From Strigamia acuminata (lineage: Eukaryota > Arthropoda > Chilopoda > Geophilomorpha > Linotaeniidae): DNA of 60,000 nucleotides. Position numbers and translations under genes: made by a program. The DNA is taken from positions 55,873,369-55,933,368 of the forward strand of contig OX442314.1 in the NCBI GenBank assembly GCA_949358305.1. Direction: 5' to 3'. Shown one piece after another: positions 19,045-30,400 of this stretch (the stretch's first letter is position 1; each line of letters starts with the position of its first letter). The notes below the pieces were generated by a model. It was not told where the DNA came from, did not search any database, and saw nothing but the letters and a program-made list of their open reading frames with translations.

Positions 19045-19689
19045 CTATACTCTGTCTGACCTTAAGAGTAAAGAAAACTTCCATTGGTTGAGGCCTTTTC
19101 ACTTGTGTAGTGATACCGAAAATAGAGCAATACATCAGGTTTGAAGAAAACATCAGGTTTTATTAAGCCTAATAATCCTAAAATAAAGTAAATAAACAAT
19201 GATATTTTAGTATTTTGGTATGGTATTTTTGTACCATTGGTACCAAATATATTTTAGTACTATTGGTACCAAATATATTTTGGTAATATTGGTACCAAAA
19301 TACCATACCAAAATACCAAAATACCGTATCAAAATACCGTACCAAAATACCAAAATACCGTACCAAAATACCAAAATACCGTACCAAAATACCGTACCAA
19401 AATACTGTACCAAAATACCATACCAAAATATCTTAGTCCATACTAAAATACCGTTGTTTATTTACATTATTTCAGGATTATTAGGCTTAATATTAGGCTT
19501 ATACTGCTAAATGACAACTGGAATTAGAAAATTGTCTGCGCAGAATGGGGTGCGCAGTACGAATTTAGCATCAAGATACCGCGCGCGAACTATAGAAAGG
19601 AACTACTTTCGCTTGTGGGTTCACACACTCCACAGTAAGGAAAAATAAGGCTGGAGTTTTCTTTACTCTTAAGGTCAGACAGAGTATAG
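19045..19689. mobile_element. TIR element with 35-bp perfect inverted ends
   Basis: Bases 19045-19079 and 19655-19689 are perfect inverted repeats over 35 bp (CTATACTCTGTCTGACC...). TA dinucleotides at both junctions are compatible with a Tc1/mariner-type duplication. There is no transposase ORF. A second inverted-repeat element (19164-19489) sits inside, so this is either a nested pair or one element with layered arms. Confidence 0.7.
19164..19489. mobile_element. Inner foldback element with TACCAAAA minisatellite
   Basis: The arms TAAGCCTAATAATCC (19164) and GGATTATTAGGCTTA (ending 19489) continue inward as an imperfect ~36-bp inverted repeat. Between them lies a short-unit array of TACCAAAATACC/GTACCAAAATACC copies (about 19240-19440). 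The periodic protein-like frames here (YFGTVFWYGI-type) come from the array and are not genes. Confidence 0.7.
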
Positions 19690-19810
19690 CATATTGTAAA
19701 ACGCATATCCCGTATTTAGAGATGTTTGCATGGGGAAAAAAAAATGTTTGCTAAGCTGCTAACCACATGTTTGACATCTCGTTCGGAATAGTGTCTTCTA
19801 CATTCTAAAG

Positions 19811-20106
19811 CAGGGGTCGGCAAGTAATTTTAAGTGGGGTCCGGATACTATTGAAAATTTTTATCGAGGTCCAGAAAAAAAACACTTAAAAACCTAAGAA
19901 AATACTTAAAAACCAAATAAATTCCCCAATAAACACACACAACCCAAAAAATATCAATAAAACCTAAAAAAACATGAAAAAAAACACAAAAAACAAGAAG
20001 AAAAATACCGAAAAACCAAAGAAACCGAGGGAAAAACGTCGCTAAAACGTCACCGCGGTCCAAGTTTCGACCTTCCGCGGTCCGTATCCGGACCGCGGGC
20101 CGCCAG
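19811..20106. mobile_element. hAT-type non-autonomous element
   Basis: The left end CAGGGGTCGGCAAG is a common hAT terminus. The right end reads GGGCCGCCAG. A perfect 8-bp target duplication TTCTAAAG flanks the element (19803-19810, 20107-20114). It is 296 bp long and contains a GCGGTCC/GGACCGC sub-terminal inverted region at 20055-20100. There is no ORF. Confidence 0.85.
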
Positions 20107-20114
20107 TTCTAAAG

Positions 20115-21065
20115 CTGTTCTAAAGCATATCATGTAGTACATGCGTTTGCTGAAGCGTGTTGTAATTTCGTGCGTCTTAATTTGGTCAGTTTGAACACAC
20201 GACACACGGATTGAAATATTGCAACTTGAATGCACGTGAATTCACGTGGCTTTCAAAATGGCAGCGCTCATCAACAATGACTTGAAAACGTGGGCAGGGA
20301 AAAAATTGATAGACAATAAAGAAAAGCTAACAAATAAAGGGAATTTTTAAAAATACCAAATACATTACTAAATAAATAAATAAGCTAATATTTTTTTAAA
20401 TTGCCTTTTCTTTGAATCAAAGGATTACGGTACTAGACAATCAGTTGAAGCCAATTTAGTATGCTTCAGTTCAATGGGCCGGGGATAGTTGAACTGCAGA
20501 CGCCAGCTATTCCCATATCTCCTGTCCACATGTCATAACCTCACAACTTTGTTTGGTGATGCTTGGTCAATTGGCGCCGATGAATTGTCCGCAAACCACC
20601 CAGACTGCTTCAATGTGATACCATGTAAATTCTGTTACTTTCTTCCCTTTGTGGTGAATTCAACTGACAGATGGAAGGAAACCAATGCTTTGAGATTGAG
20701 AACATACGTACTGGCATTTGAATGGTTGCTCCTGCAGTTTTCCGTCATAACATTTGGCTTCGCATGCTGAAACTCGCTCTTTTGTTGCACAAGGACTTTT
20801 TGGAGTATTCACTCGAACCAACTAGAAAGAATTAATGTTTCAATATGAGTGCGTTTTGTGTAAGCACACTCTACTCTGTGTAGCCCAGAAGTATTGTCCA
20901 GTCTATAAACCGTCTGGACAAATGGCACATGTCCGGACTAGAGACGTAGGGAGAGTTAAAAAAAGTAATCTTCCCTACATTAAAACAATTGGAAAATATA
21001 CACTAAAATTAGTTTGGATGCAAGAAGCAATACAAATGAATATAAATTAAACATAACTAAATTAA
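20115..21065. other. AT-rich spacer, no gene seen
   Basis: No supported exon, RNA gene or transposon ends were recognised. Short open frames at 20489-20770 and 20835-21050 show no family resemblance. Confidence 0.35.
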
Positions 21066-21069
21066 AAAG

Positions 21070-21250
21070 GTTGAAAACCGAATTTTCCGCTACGGGATAA
21101 TGTGCACGTACATCATGTACGTGCGCATTACGTGACGAAAGAGCACATTACGTGACGAAAGAGCACATTACGTGACATATGCGCACATTACGTGACATAT
21201 GTGCACATTAGGTAACGGTATTTTTACGCAAATTTCGGTTTTCAACTCTT
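21070..21250. mobile_element. TIR element with internal 20-bp tandem repeats
   Basis: The ends GTTGAAAACCGAA (about 21070) and TTCGGTTTTCAAC (ending about 21246) are inverted. Between them are about five GCACATTACGTGACGAAAGA-type units (period about 20-22 bp, about 21120-21215) and a GTGCACGTAC/GTACGTGCGC palindrome at 21101-21126. It is short, has no ORF and is probably a MITE carrying a minisatellite. Confidence 0.65.
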
Positions 21251-21590
21251 GTAAACCTGGCAATAAATAAATTTGTAATTTAATTATTTTATAACTTTTT
21301 TCATTATAAAATCTATACGGTATTGTGTTTTGTCCGGACCATTCAGTGATTTTTCTCTATACGAGACGCATTGCTGAGTCCGGAGTCCGGAACAGAGAGC
21401 TGTCTGGACTATCGTTTGGGACCGAGTCCCTGCCAACTAGTCCGGACGGCGCTAGGTCTGGGCTACACGGAGTACATTTTACTATAAACATAACCGATTG
21501 ACGAGAAATGTCGACATAAATTGCATTCAAGTTGGATAGATAGAAAATATATTTTGGGTGAAAGATTTGATTCTGCGGTAGAATGAAGCT

Positions 21591-21795
21591 CTGGAATAAA
21601 TTAAATTAAATTAAATTAACCCAGTGGAATGGAAACGGAAAACACAAACGATCTTACTGCTCGATCCACTTTCAATTTGGGTTTGACGTAAGTTTTACCC
21701 TTCTGGAATAAATTAAATTAAATTAAACTAACCTAGTGGAATGGAAACTGAGAACACAAACGATCTCACTGCTCGACTCACTTTCATTGATTCAG
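21591..21795. repeat. 111-bp tandem duplication
   Basis: CTGGAATAAATTAAATTAAA begins at about 21591 and again at about 21702, followed by similar CTAGTGGAATGGAAAC...AACACAAACGATCT...CTGCTCGA text in both copies. It is a two-unit direct repeat with a few differences. Confidence 0.75.
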
Positions 21796-21799
21796 CTAA

Positions 21800-23070
21800 A
21801 GTTGGAAGCGATAAAAACGACTGCTTTGAAATATATGGTTTATTAACTGTAACAATTTAGAAGTGAGTGAAAAATACTAGTTGTGATTTGTACACATTGT
21901 AAACCCAATTCTATTTTTAAAGGCTTTTATTTCACTTGACATGACTGTGTGTTTCGAGGGGTACGGCATAGGGTGGAATCTCATACATCTTGTCACAAGC
22001 AAAATATGGCAGCCCCTGTGCATTTCTGCAATGCACATCAAAGATGCAGTGTAATAGAGTGACTCCATTTTGAACACTCACACACTTGTTACCAGGTGTT
22101 GTGATGAGTCATGATTCTCAGAATGAGCAATTAAGATATTAGAGAGAGGGAGGAGCTTGTTCCATCATATGCTCTCAAGTGAGCATGTCAACTAGCATAT
22201 GTGATGACACTGCCGGATTAGCAGGGGTTGGAATGCATAATTCCAACACCTGTGAAAAAGCAGTGAAAGCACAGTTGCAGACACACTTCCAAGCAGTCAA
22301 CACCTCTCTGATGCAGCAGAAAAGGCCTATTCCTCAGGCAGAGAAAACACTTAGTCTTTGATGCAGTTTGCTGGCAAGAAGTAGAAGTTGCAGTACCAGG
22401 ACAGTTCTACACTTAGAACAATTTCACCAGATATTGGAGCCTCCAAAAACCAGATGACTCCAGTAGGAAGAAGTCCACAGTGTTGGGTGAAAACCTCACA
22501 GAAACCACTAGGACATTAGTGAACATTTGTGTGTTAAGTGTTAAGTTTGACCAACCAATTTTGTAAGTACTACATTTATGTTTGCCACAATCCACTTTCT
22601 TCTAATTTTGTGTATGAATTGTTAGAACTTCAATGTTAGTCAAGTGTATTTTAGTTTAGTTAGCTAGGCCATGTGTTGCACCACATTAAGCCTATTTTGC
22701 AGAGATAGATTTTGGCGTGAGCCAGCCTTATAGAAGGCGAATTAAATATTCATTTTTAATCATTTTCTTTTTAATTTATAAACAATTTCTTTTTAAAATG
22801 AGTCTCGTTATTTTTGCATTAAATTCCACCGACCACAAAAAGTTACCTTGCCACAATCTTGTGAGATTCCACTTGGGCGTCAGCTGGAATCTGGAATCTG
22901 GAATCTCATGGAATCTGTTTGAATCTACATTGATTCCAATTTAACTCGCCAGGGTTTGTATGTGGAGAACTGAATCAACTGACTTATGAATCCAACTGAA
23001 TTTGCAAGTTTTTTTTATTCTAAAATACAAATTTGCGTTGCTATTCGCAATGAAGGTCAAGTGCACTGAC
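21800..23070. other. Spacer, no gene seen
   Basis: No supported gene. A GGAATCT microrepeat (GGAATCTGGAATCTGGAATC) lies at about 22888-22910. Short open frames at 22179-22361 and 22717-22944 resemble nothing I know. Confidence 0.35.
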
Positions 23071-23324
23071 AACTGAGCGAGTTTTCATCAAATTCTCAAA
23101 GGCAGTAATATAAAAAGCTAAAGTGAATTGATGAAAAACTAAATTGTTGTTTTTATCATATTGTAATTGTTCCAATTTTCTCCCCTTTTCACATTTCCCC
23201 CTGTTATCTTCGTGTTTAATCCAAGATTCAGCTTAAACCTGCTAACTGGTCAACTGCTGACGGCATGCTTTGGATTTTGGGCAACGGGTTTTGTCGCGCG
23301 TATTGTCATAGGTAATATACCGAG

Positions 23325-23464
23325 CGCGACGTGTAATTGTCGGGATAATTAGGTCAGCACAAATCTTCTTGCCTGATAAGATCACGAGTGCCCGTTAGGG
23401 CACGAGTGATCTTATCTGACAAGAAGATGAGTGCTGACTTAATTCCGACAATTACTCAAGCGCG
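23325..23464. repeat. Long near-palindrome (~60-bp arms)
   Basis: The left arm (23325-23385; GTAATTGTCGG-type text, then GTCAGCAC, CTTCTTG, TGATAAGATCAC) is answered in inverse order by the right arm (23406-23464; GTGATCTTATC, CAAGAAGAT, GTGCTGAC, CCGACAATTAC). The centre has its own palindrome, GTGCCCGTTAGGGCAC (23388-23403). Both flanks carry CGCG. Confidence 0.8.
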
Positions 23465-23504
23465 AGGTGTATTTGATACGAGAATTTACCTATAGAAAAT
23501 AATG

Positions 23505-24090
23505 TAGATAGTGAAAATGAGATAGCGAAAATGAGATAGCAAAAATGAGATAGCAAAAATGAGATAGCGAAAATGAGATAACGAAAACGAGATAGCGAAA
23601 ACGATATAGCAAAAACGAGATAGAGAAAACGAGATAGCGAAAATGAGATAGCGAAAATGAGATAGCGAAAATGAGATAGCGAAAATGAGATAGCAAAAAT
23701 GAGATAGCGAAAATGAGATAGCGAAAATGAGATAGCGAAAATGAGATAGCGAAAATGAGATAGCGAAAATGAGATAGCGAAAATGAGATAGCGAAAATGA
23801 GATAGCAAAAATGAGATAGCGAAAATGAGATAACGAAAATGAGATAGCGAAAATGAGATAGCGAAAATGAGATAGCGAAAACGAGATAGCGAAAACGAGA
23901 TAGCGAAAACGAGATAGCAAAAACGAGATAGCAAAAACGAGATCGCAAAAACGAGATAGCGAAGACGAGATAGCGAAGACGAGATAGTGAAGATGAGATA
24001 GTAAAGATGAGATAGTGAAGATGAGATAGTAAAAATGAGATAGTGAAGATGAGATAGTGAAAATGAGATAGTAAAAATGAGATAGTGAAA
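23505..24090. repeat. 14-bp minisatellite, about 42 units
   Basis: The unit GATAGCGAAAATGA repeats about 42 times with substitutions (AGC/AGT/AAC, GAAAA/CAAAA/GAAGA). Variants are grouped: GCGAAAAT in the left half, GCGAAAAC around 23880-23940 and GTGAAGAT/GTAAAAAT at the right end. All frames stay open on one strand because the unit lacks stops there; the resulting periodic LSHFRYLIF-type polypeptides are not genes. Confidence 0.95.
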
Positions 24091-24333
24091 ATGAGATTAG
24101 GCCTAATAAAACAACAATCGTTCTCTCAACTAATCCCTCTGCATTTGACGTTTGATGGAAAGGCCCCACCGGGGGGCGCCAGCACCAGAAACATTTAGCG
24201 GGAAGAGTGAAAAGAGTGCATGGCGCCAGGAATTTCTTCCCGGTAACGACCAATCAGACGTCAAAAGCGGTTTGTTACGCGCCTCGGGATTGGTCGGGAG
24301 AACGATTGTTGTTTTGTCAGGCCTAATCTCATT
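24090..24333. mobile_element. MITE with ~36-bp inverted ends
   Basis: AATGAGATTAGGCCTAATAA (24090) and its inverse, ending CAGGCCTAATCTCATT (24333), form ~36-bp arms that continue through ACAACAATCGTTCTC. The interior has further inverse words (GACGTTTGA / TCAGACGTC). There is no ORF. Its left end (ATGAGAT) reads smoothly into the minisatellite, which may have grown from the terminal repeat. Confidence 0.8.
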
Positions 24334-24733
24334 CGCGGCTATTTATAGCCCAAGCTAGTGGTAAATTCTCATTGTAGTTACATATCATAACTACAACAAT
24401 TTAGTTTTTCATCAATCAACTTTGGGTTTTGTAACGTACGTAATGGGTTACAAATTTGGATTGCTATACTCGTAGATAGTTTCCATCATGGTGTACTTTG
24501 GAGTAGGGATTTTAGAGATCAAATCTCAGCACAGAATAAAGAATGTTCACTCTCAAGATTTTATCAAAAGTACATTGTTAAGTTTTCACCAAGATGGCAG
24601 GACACTACAGGTTTTTATATTGTTTCTTTTGAGAATTTGATGAAAACCCACTCAATGCATTTAACCTTTAAATTTGAAGAAAAATTATTTCCAATAACTG
24701 TAATTCTCTACGAAATTCTAGAAAAATTGCATT

Positions 24734-24899
24734 TTTTGGTGTCTAGGAAACAATTGTTTTGGCAGTAATGGTTTCGCGGTGCTGGGGTTGGCGGTCATGG
24801 TTTGGCGGTAATGGGTTTGGCGGTTTTAGCTTGGCGGTAAAACTCTTGGCGGTTGTGCATTGGCGGTGGTGTCGTGGAACCTTTTTGGTGTCTAGGAAA
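24734..24899. repeat. GGCGGT repeat between direct repeats
   Basis: TTTTTGGTGTCTAGGAAA occurs at about 24735 and again at about 24882. Between them a degenerate TTGGCGGT(A)ATGG unit repeats about eight times (about 24760-24870). It resembles a local duplication with array growth. Confidence 0.65.
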
Positions 24900-25326
24900 T
24901 ATTTAACGATTTAGAACCAATCACCTATTTATTTTTCCAGGCACACAGCCTTTTTTTCTGTACATTTTTTCTGCAACTTATCTATCATGTAAAAACAGAA
25001 TTAGGTCTACTGTATTTGTTTCTACCTGTTTTATGTTTTCTGCAGACTCCAAATACTGTTGAAACACATGTGCTGTTGAACTACAAAAAAGTCTTGTTAG
25101 TCAAAAGCAATCCTACAATCAATCTACAACATGTTGTTGTGTAACAATAGAAAAACATGATCAAGGGCTTTGAAAAATTAAAAAAAAGAGTACACTAAAA
25201 TAAAATCAGGATAAGCTTTATGTGAAATCCCATCTCATATGGGCATTCCATAGGACTTCAACGATTTTCCATGTCATCTGGAATCAGCCCTAAATAGGGT
25301 TGATTGCTGCTGAGCAGAGAGTGAGA

Positions 25327-25898
25327 CACTGCATGAAATTGGAACTTTCCATGTTGTGAATGACCAGAAAAGTTCTTGGAAAGCCCACCTTTAACAATTA
25401 TTAAAGTTGATTTTACTTGTTGTGCTAAAGTTGACTTTACTACAACAACTTTCCTATAAAAAGCCTGCGTTTACAAGTACAACTTTCCTGAGTTGTAAAT
25501 CCACCTTTACAATTTATGTAAAGTTAGTGGTTAGAATGTCTTTACTAGAGAAAATAAAGTATAGTTGTTATAGCTTTACAATTACTTTAATAGATTAAAT
25601 TCAATGTAAAATAATTAATTGACAAGTTTTATACTTATCAATTATAAGTATGATATTGTTAATTTTAATACGAATTGTCTGGTAAATAAATAACTTATCT
25701 GTCCAGTATGTTTACATAACTTTATAAGTTCATATTCACATAACTTTTCAGCATAAACATTTACAACATCTTTTCATGTTGGTAAAGCTAGCTTTCCAAT
25801 TAATCTTTCACAACAACTTTGAACACATTATAAAGTTAAACTTTTCACAACAAATTTTCATTACTTTTCAGTATGGAAAGTTCCAATTTCATGCAGTG
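25327..25898. mobile_element. TIR element, ~570 bp
   Basis: The ends CACTGCATGAAATTGGAAC (25327) and GTTCCAATTTCATGCAGTG (ending 25898) are perfect inverted repeats that extend through TTTCCAT. The flanks both contain GTGAGA (25321-25326, and 25896-25901 overlapping the end), so the target duplication cannot be assigned uniquely. The interior has repeated ACAACTTT/AAAGTTGA words on both strands. There is no ORF. Confidence 0.75.
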
Positions 25899-26011
25899 AG
25901 AAGAAAAGCAGACTTTACTTGATGGATTTCGAAAGTCGACTGACTTTATTCTGTCTGACAATAGAAGGTTGCCAAGGTTTTCTCCTCGGCAACTTACAAT
26001 GCAAATGAATG

Positions 26012-26092
26012 TACACCTATGGTCAAAAAATCTTCACATTTGGAACTGAAGTAGCCTGACAGCATGTGAAGATTTTTTTGTCCATAGGTGTA
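26012..26092. mobile_element. 81-bp TA-flanked MITE
   Basis: TACACCTATGGTCAAAAAAT (26012) is inverted at the right end as ATTTTTTTGTCCATAGGTGTA (ending 26092). The arms are about 29 bp with a ~25-bp loop. TA ends fit a Tc1/mariner-derived MITE. Confidence 0.8.
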
Positions 26093-26584
26093 CAATATAT
26101 GGTAATGCATGTATTGCTACGTATTGATAATTTATAAAGTACAAAGATGTCGGATGTAACACTTTGATTTGTTATCGTACACTAAAAAACTTCTGTAATA
26201 AAACAATTTTTTGAAAAAGTCTATTAATTTACAGAATACTCTGTTAAACTAATAAATCTGTAAATTTATGGTGGTGTTTATCAGTAGCGTGTAAATCCAC
26301 TAGCAGATAAAGCAAATGTTTATCAATATATTAATCGTGAGGAGTCTCTGTGTATGTGTTTGTGTCTGTCTGACCTCTATCTCCTTCGAAACCAGTGGAC
26401 AGATTTCGAATTTGAAAAGTGCAATGGACAGCTCTATCTCGATACCAAGAGGGGGTGGATATTACTAAATATATATTAAATTTATGTATATTACTTATAA
26501 GCTTACTACTAAATGCATCAAAATTAAGCTTACAAGCGAACCTCGCAATGCCACGATGGAAAACTTTTCCCATCAAGAGATGGC

Positions 26585-26633
26585 GTTTAAACATCAATGT
26601 ATCCACAAGTTGTGGATACATTGATGTTTAAAC
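26585..26633. repeat. 49-bp perfect palindrome
   Basis: Bases 26585-26608 (GTTTAAACATCAATGTATCC then ACAA) are exactly inverted at 26610-26633 with one central base. The arms are 24 bp with essentially no loop. It lies about 100 bp beyond the last exon of the channel gene. Confidence 0.95.
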
Positions 26634-26728
26634 GACAGAACAGTGCGCAGGGGAATCATGAAAATGAGTTCAAAACCAGGGAAGATATATTGCACGTCAT
26701 GAAACATACGGATAAAATGTATTAAATT

Positions 26729-27494
26729 TTAAATTTCACTTACATTGGCTGCAGAAATATTGCACTCTGAGGCGGCTTTCCATAATTTGAGTGAATCGTT
26801 TGCGAATTTAGTTGACGGATGGAGTAAGTCAAACAGCTGGAAACGACGAGGATCAATTTTCTGTCGCTCAACGAAATCCTCTTTAGCTTTTAATATTTCC
26901 TGAGTTTCTTTACAAAGGATAACGAGTGGATGATGAACTATTTTGTCTCTCACGAGAGTAATGGTTTTGGCGAGTGGATAATCAAAGTAAGAATTAATTG
27001 AAATGTAAATTTGGTGAATGGAGATAAAAATTAGAAATAGCAGCACGACATTTTTCAATTTATTTCTTGTGTCGGGCGTTTTCTGCTTTTCTTTCAGTAT
27101 TTCTTGAATTTTATCTCGCAACTGGCGATCTTTGCTTTTCCTTTTTTTGTACACAATTAGAAGCATTTTGCAGCAGTGAACAAATATTTCGACGAGCATT
27201 AAACATGACATTCCAAAATATAGTCCGATGTTTCCGCCAATGTCACATAGTAAAGTGATTATGTCGTAAGAATGTCGTTCTTGCAATGTCCGAACGTAAT
27301 TATTCACTACAGAGATTTCGATAATAGTCTCATTCTCAGAATGAGGTAATTCATAAGGGTAGATGCTGAGTTGTGTCACTTTACATACCCTAAGACATTC
27401 GCACCTGTGGTAAGCTATTTCCCATGCGATCAGTTGTTTTTGGAGATAAGTGTCATTGCATTTTGGTAGGTTTTGTGCAACATGAAACGGAAAT
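26729..27494 (-). CDS. Channel gene exon 5 (second membrane segment and tail)
   Basis: It begins after a GATTTCAG acceptor (27496-27495). It carries the CECLRVC cluster, then DIGGNIGLYFGMSCLMLVE, the most diagnostic sequence of the family, then a Lys-rich tail that includes another hydrophobic patch (LKNVVLLFLIFISIHQIYI), which may be membrane-associated. The stop is at 26729-26731. Confidence 0.85.
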
Positions 27495-30400
27495 CTGAAA
27501 TCGAAATTAGTGTTACTTCAGTGTGTTGAGTAACTATTGTGATCAAAGAAGCTAATGAACAACACACGGCTTTAGTATTTGCGAGTCTGAAGCGAACGAT
27601 TTTTTTGTTAAACTAAATATGCCTTATTCTTTTTACAACCTGGCTTATATACCAGATAAAAGCCCTAGTCGTCGTACCGACGTAACATGTGGAAGGGGTG
27701 ACGAGGACGAGACGTGCCTCATAATAGTAAACGCAGGTCTACGTGGAGCTGAAGGAAAGGTCTTTAGTTGGCAGTCCCGAGGCTCACAGTATTATTAATT
27801 ACAACGTTTAAATAAACAGCCTATCTGGATATTGTTTCATTAGAACTAAAAATATACCTGCAAGTCGAAACTCTCTTGAGGCAATGCAGCAAACATCTTT
27901 TTAAGTTGTCATTGCAAGGATTTCGCTTACTGTTGATGAAGTAATACTGAAAAAAAACATGCTACAGTTATATTCAGATGCAATAATGTCAAGAACATGT
28001 GAAATAAGAGAAATTGGTATCCTAAACAGCACTGAAACATACACAGTAAGAAAATATCTTTCATGTGTTTTGTTAGTCAACTTGTCACCAACAACACCGC
28101 TCCTTTCACCTCAGCCTTCAAACCCATCCAACAAGCAATTAAAAAATAAATGATTGACATAAAATGCAAATCCCAAAAAATTACTCTGTATTTGACTATG
28201 ACAGCTTAATCTTGGCTGACAACACAATGACCCAAAGATCATAACCAAACAAGTAAATATCTGTAATGCATGGAAGCATTCCATATTAGACTTCTAAACC
28301 CCTTCTACACTTTTCTGTATATAAATACATCTGTCCGTCTGTCCCTAAATTAAACGCCTAACTAAAGGAAAATAAAGTAATAAAGAAGTAACACAAAAAA
28401 ACTACGTTTTTGGTAAAAGGCTTTTAAGCTGTCTCCCTGCTGTATCCCTATGTAAAATCAGTCTTCTTTCAAATTTCCCAACGAATTTCACAATTTTACG
28501 TTACATTACATATCGGTCACGGCTTCTGCCAGATGGCGCTCCGGTTTACTTACACTTTGCCGGAATTTGCTTTTTTTGCCCTTATAACTATATTTGATCC
28601 AAAAACTAACGATAACATTGTTTTCAACGGCAAATTATACGTAAGAAACTTTATTTAAACATTCAAATTGTTCAGTTTTAAAAATCAAATTTCAAATTTC
28701 AAATTTCAAATTTTTCATTGAATTTGCCATGCGGTCACCGACTTTCGCCGACCGTAACGATACTTTTTCTTGACCAAATCGAAAAATAAAAGATACACGC
28801 TGGTGCAGATTTTCATTTCCAGTCGAATGAGACTTGTTTCAAAATTTAGAAATTTTATTTTTAGATAGAAAACAGCATTTTTCGTTTTGCGACGAACATT
28901 TCAGCCTCCATTATAGGTTACGGGATCCGCCAGGTGGCGCTGTTTTCCATTACATTTTGCCGTAATTTAGCTTTTTTACCTTTTAATTATTTTTAATATA
29001 AATTTTATTGTTATAATTGGAAAGTAGACGAAAAACTGCACCGGAAAAGTCTACTTTCCAATCTTATGATTAATTTTTTAATTCATTTTTTGTGGACATT
29101 ACACAAACCGGAAGTACTGGAAGTTGAGAAATTACATTACAGGTCACGTACATTACAAACTTTCAGTTTGACAGTGTGACGGTCATGACGTCATATTTAG
29201 CTCCCAGTTCACCGATAGATGGCGCTATTTCCCATTTTAGCGGGAAATTCGAATGTACATGTTGTTTATGTGTTGTTTATATAAAATCATAGGTTTTATA
29301 TAAATCCACGGTTGTTTTAGGTATTATATCATACTAGTATGATATATTTATGTATTTAATTCCACAGTGTGTTATGATTTGGACAAATCATACCAACACC
29401 TGGCTAACGGATTAAGTCACCCCTCACCCCCCACAGGTGTTTGAGTTACATTTGTAGAATAAGACAAAAGTCTTAATCTCAAATGTGTCCTCCGTATCCA
29501 CTTCCTGGGACAGACCTAGTAGAAGACTATGTCTCCTGTATCCACTTCCTATTTACTAGGATTGGGCAGTTCTGAGTGACCTGTGTTCCTATTGGAGCAA
29601 TGGCCAACTCATTCTTCTCACTTGCTATATATTCCAGTGCAAACCGGAAATAGCTCGCTCTTGTTTTGTTTCTGTTTTTGACTTTGATATTCTTGAGCCC
29701 ATATATTTCTTCGCTTCGCTTCGATATTCTTCATACCAACATTCCGTTGTAGGAGTGCCTCGATTAAATTCGGTACTCATTCCCTTTACCTGTCTACATG
29801 CCAACATTCCGTTGTAGGAGTGCTTGATTCAATCCAGTGCTCGATACCTTTTCCTTTTGAGAGACTTTAGATTCAAACCTATTGTTGGAATGATGGAGCA
29901 CCATTGATTAAATTCTGGGCTGGTTGCACTGGGGGCAACAAGGTGGACGGGGTCTATCGCAAGATATTAGGCTCACCCTTAGTATTGGATTGATGTGAGC
30001 CCCATTGATTAAATTCTGGGCTGATTGTACTTAGGTGCAATGAATCGACAGGGTCTTTCCATAATATTTATTCATTGCAGTTTTTCCAGACTTGATAGTT
30101 AGATTATTCGTAATCTAATTAATCAAACCCCATCTTTCATGCCCGGATCTATTTGTAAATCCAACTTGAATTTTGAAGTCGTTTGATGAGTTTTAGAGCC
30201 AAAGTAAAATTCAGTCGTGACTTATTTTATAAGTTACGAACCGATATTTTCTCGGAACCAGAAGTCAATTGCGTCACGTGATAAGTTGCAAACCAATTTA
30301 TCCGTGCACAATTATTTATTTGAAGTCTAACTTGCCCAACTTACTTTATGGTTATTTCGATAATCATAAAGCGATCAATTGGTAAATATCTACGAATAGA

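Larger units (their letters stand above)
23073..24655. mobile_element. Composite inverted-repeat element
   Basis: The outer arms are inverted: CTGAGCGAGTTTTCATC (23073) with GATGAAAACCCACTCAA (ending 24655). A second matched pair lies further in: AATTGATGAAAAACTAAA (about 23125) with TTTAGTTTTTCATCAATC (about 24400). Inside lie a long hairpin (23325-23464), a 14-bp minisatellite (23505-24090) and a MITE (24090-24333). No transposase is present. The outer unit could be a foldback transposon that has collected the others. Confidence 0.6.

Noticed and set aside
19178-19510. Open frames rich in Tyr/Phe/Trp over the TACCAAAA array
   Set aside because: Products of the short tandem unit inside a foldback element, present in more than one frame and on both strands.
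23505-24090. Possible CRISPR array
   Set aside because: Units of 14 bp are contiguous with no unique spacers, and the genome is animal.
23452-24253. Long periodic open frames (LSHFRYLIF-type) up to 255 codons
   Set aside because: They are translations of the 14-bp minisatellite in several frames; the unit simply lacks stop codons on that strand.
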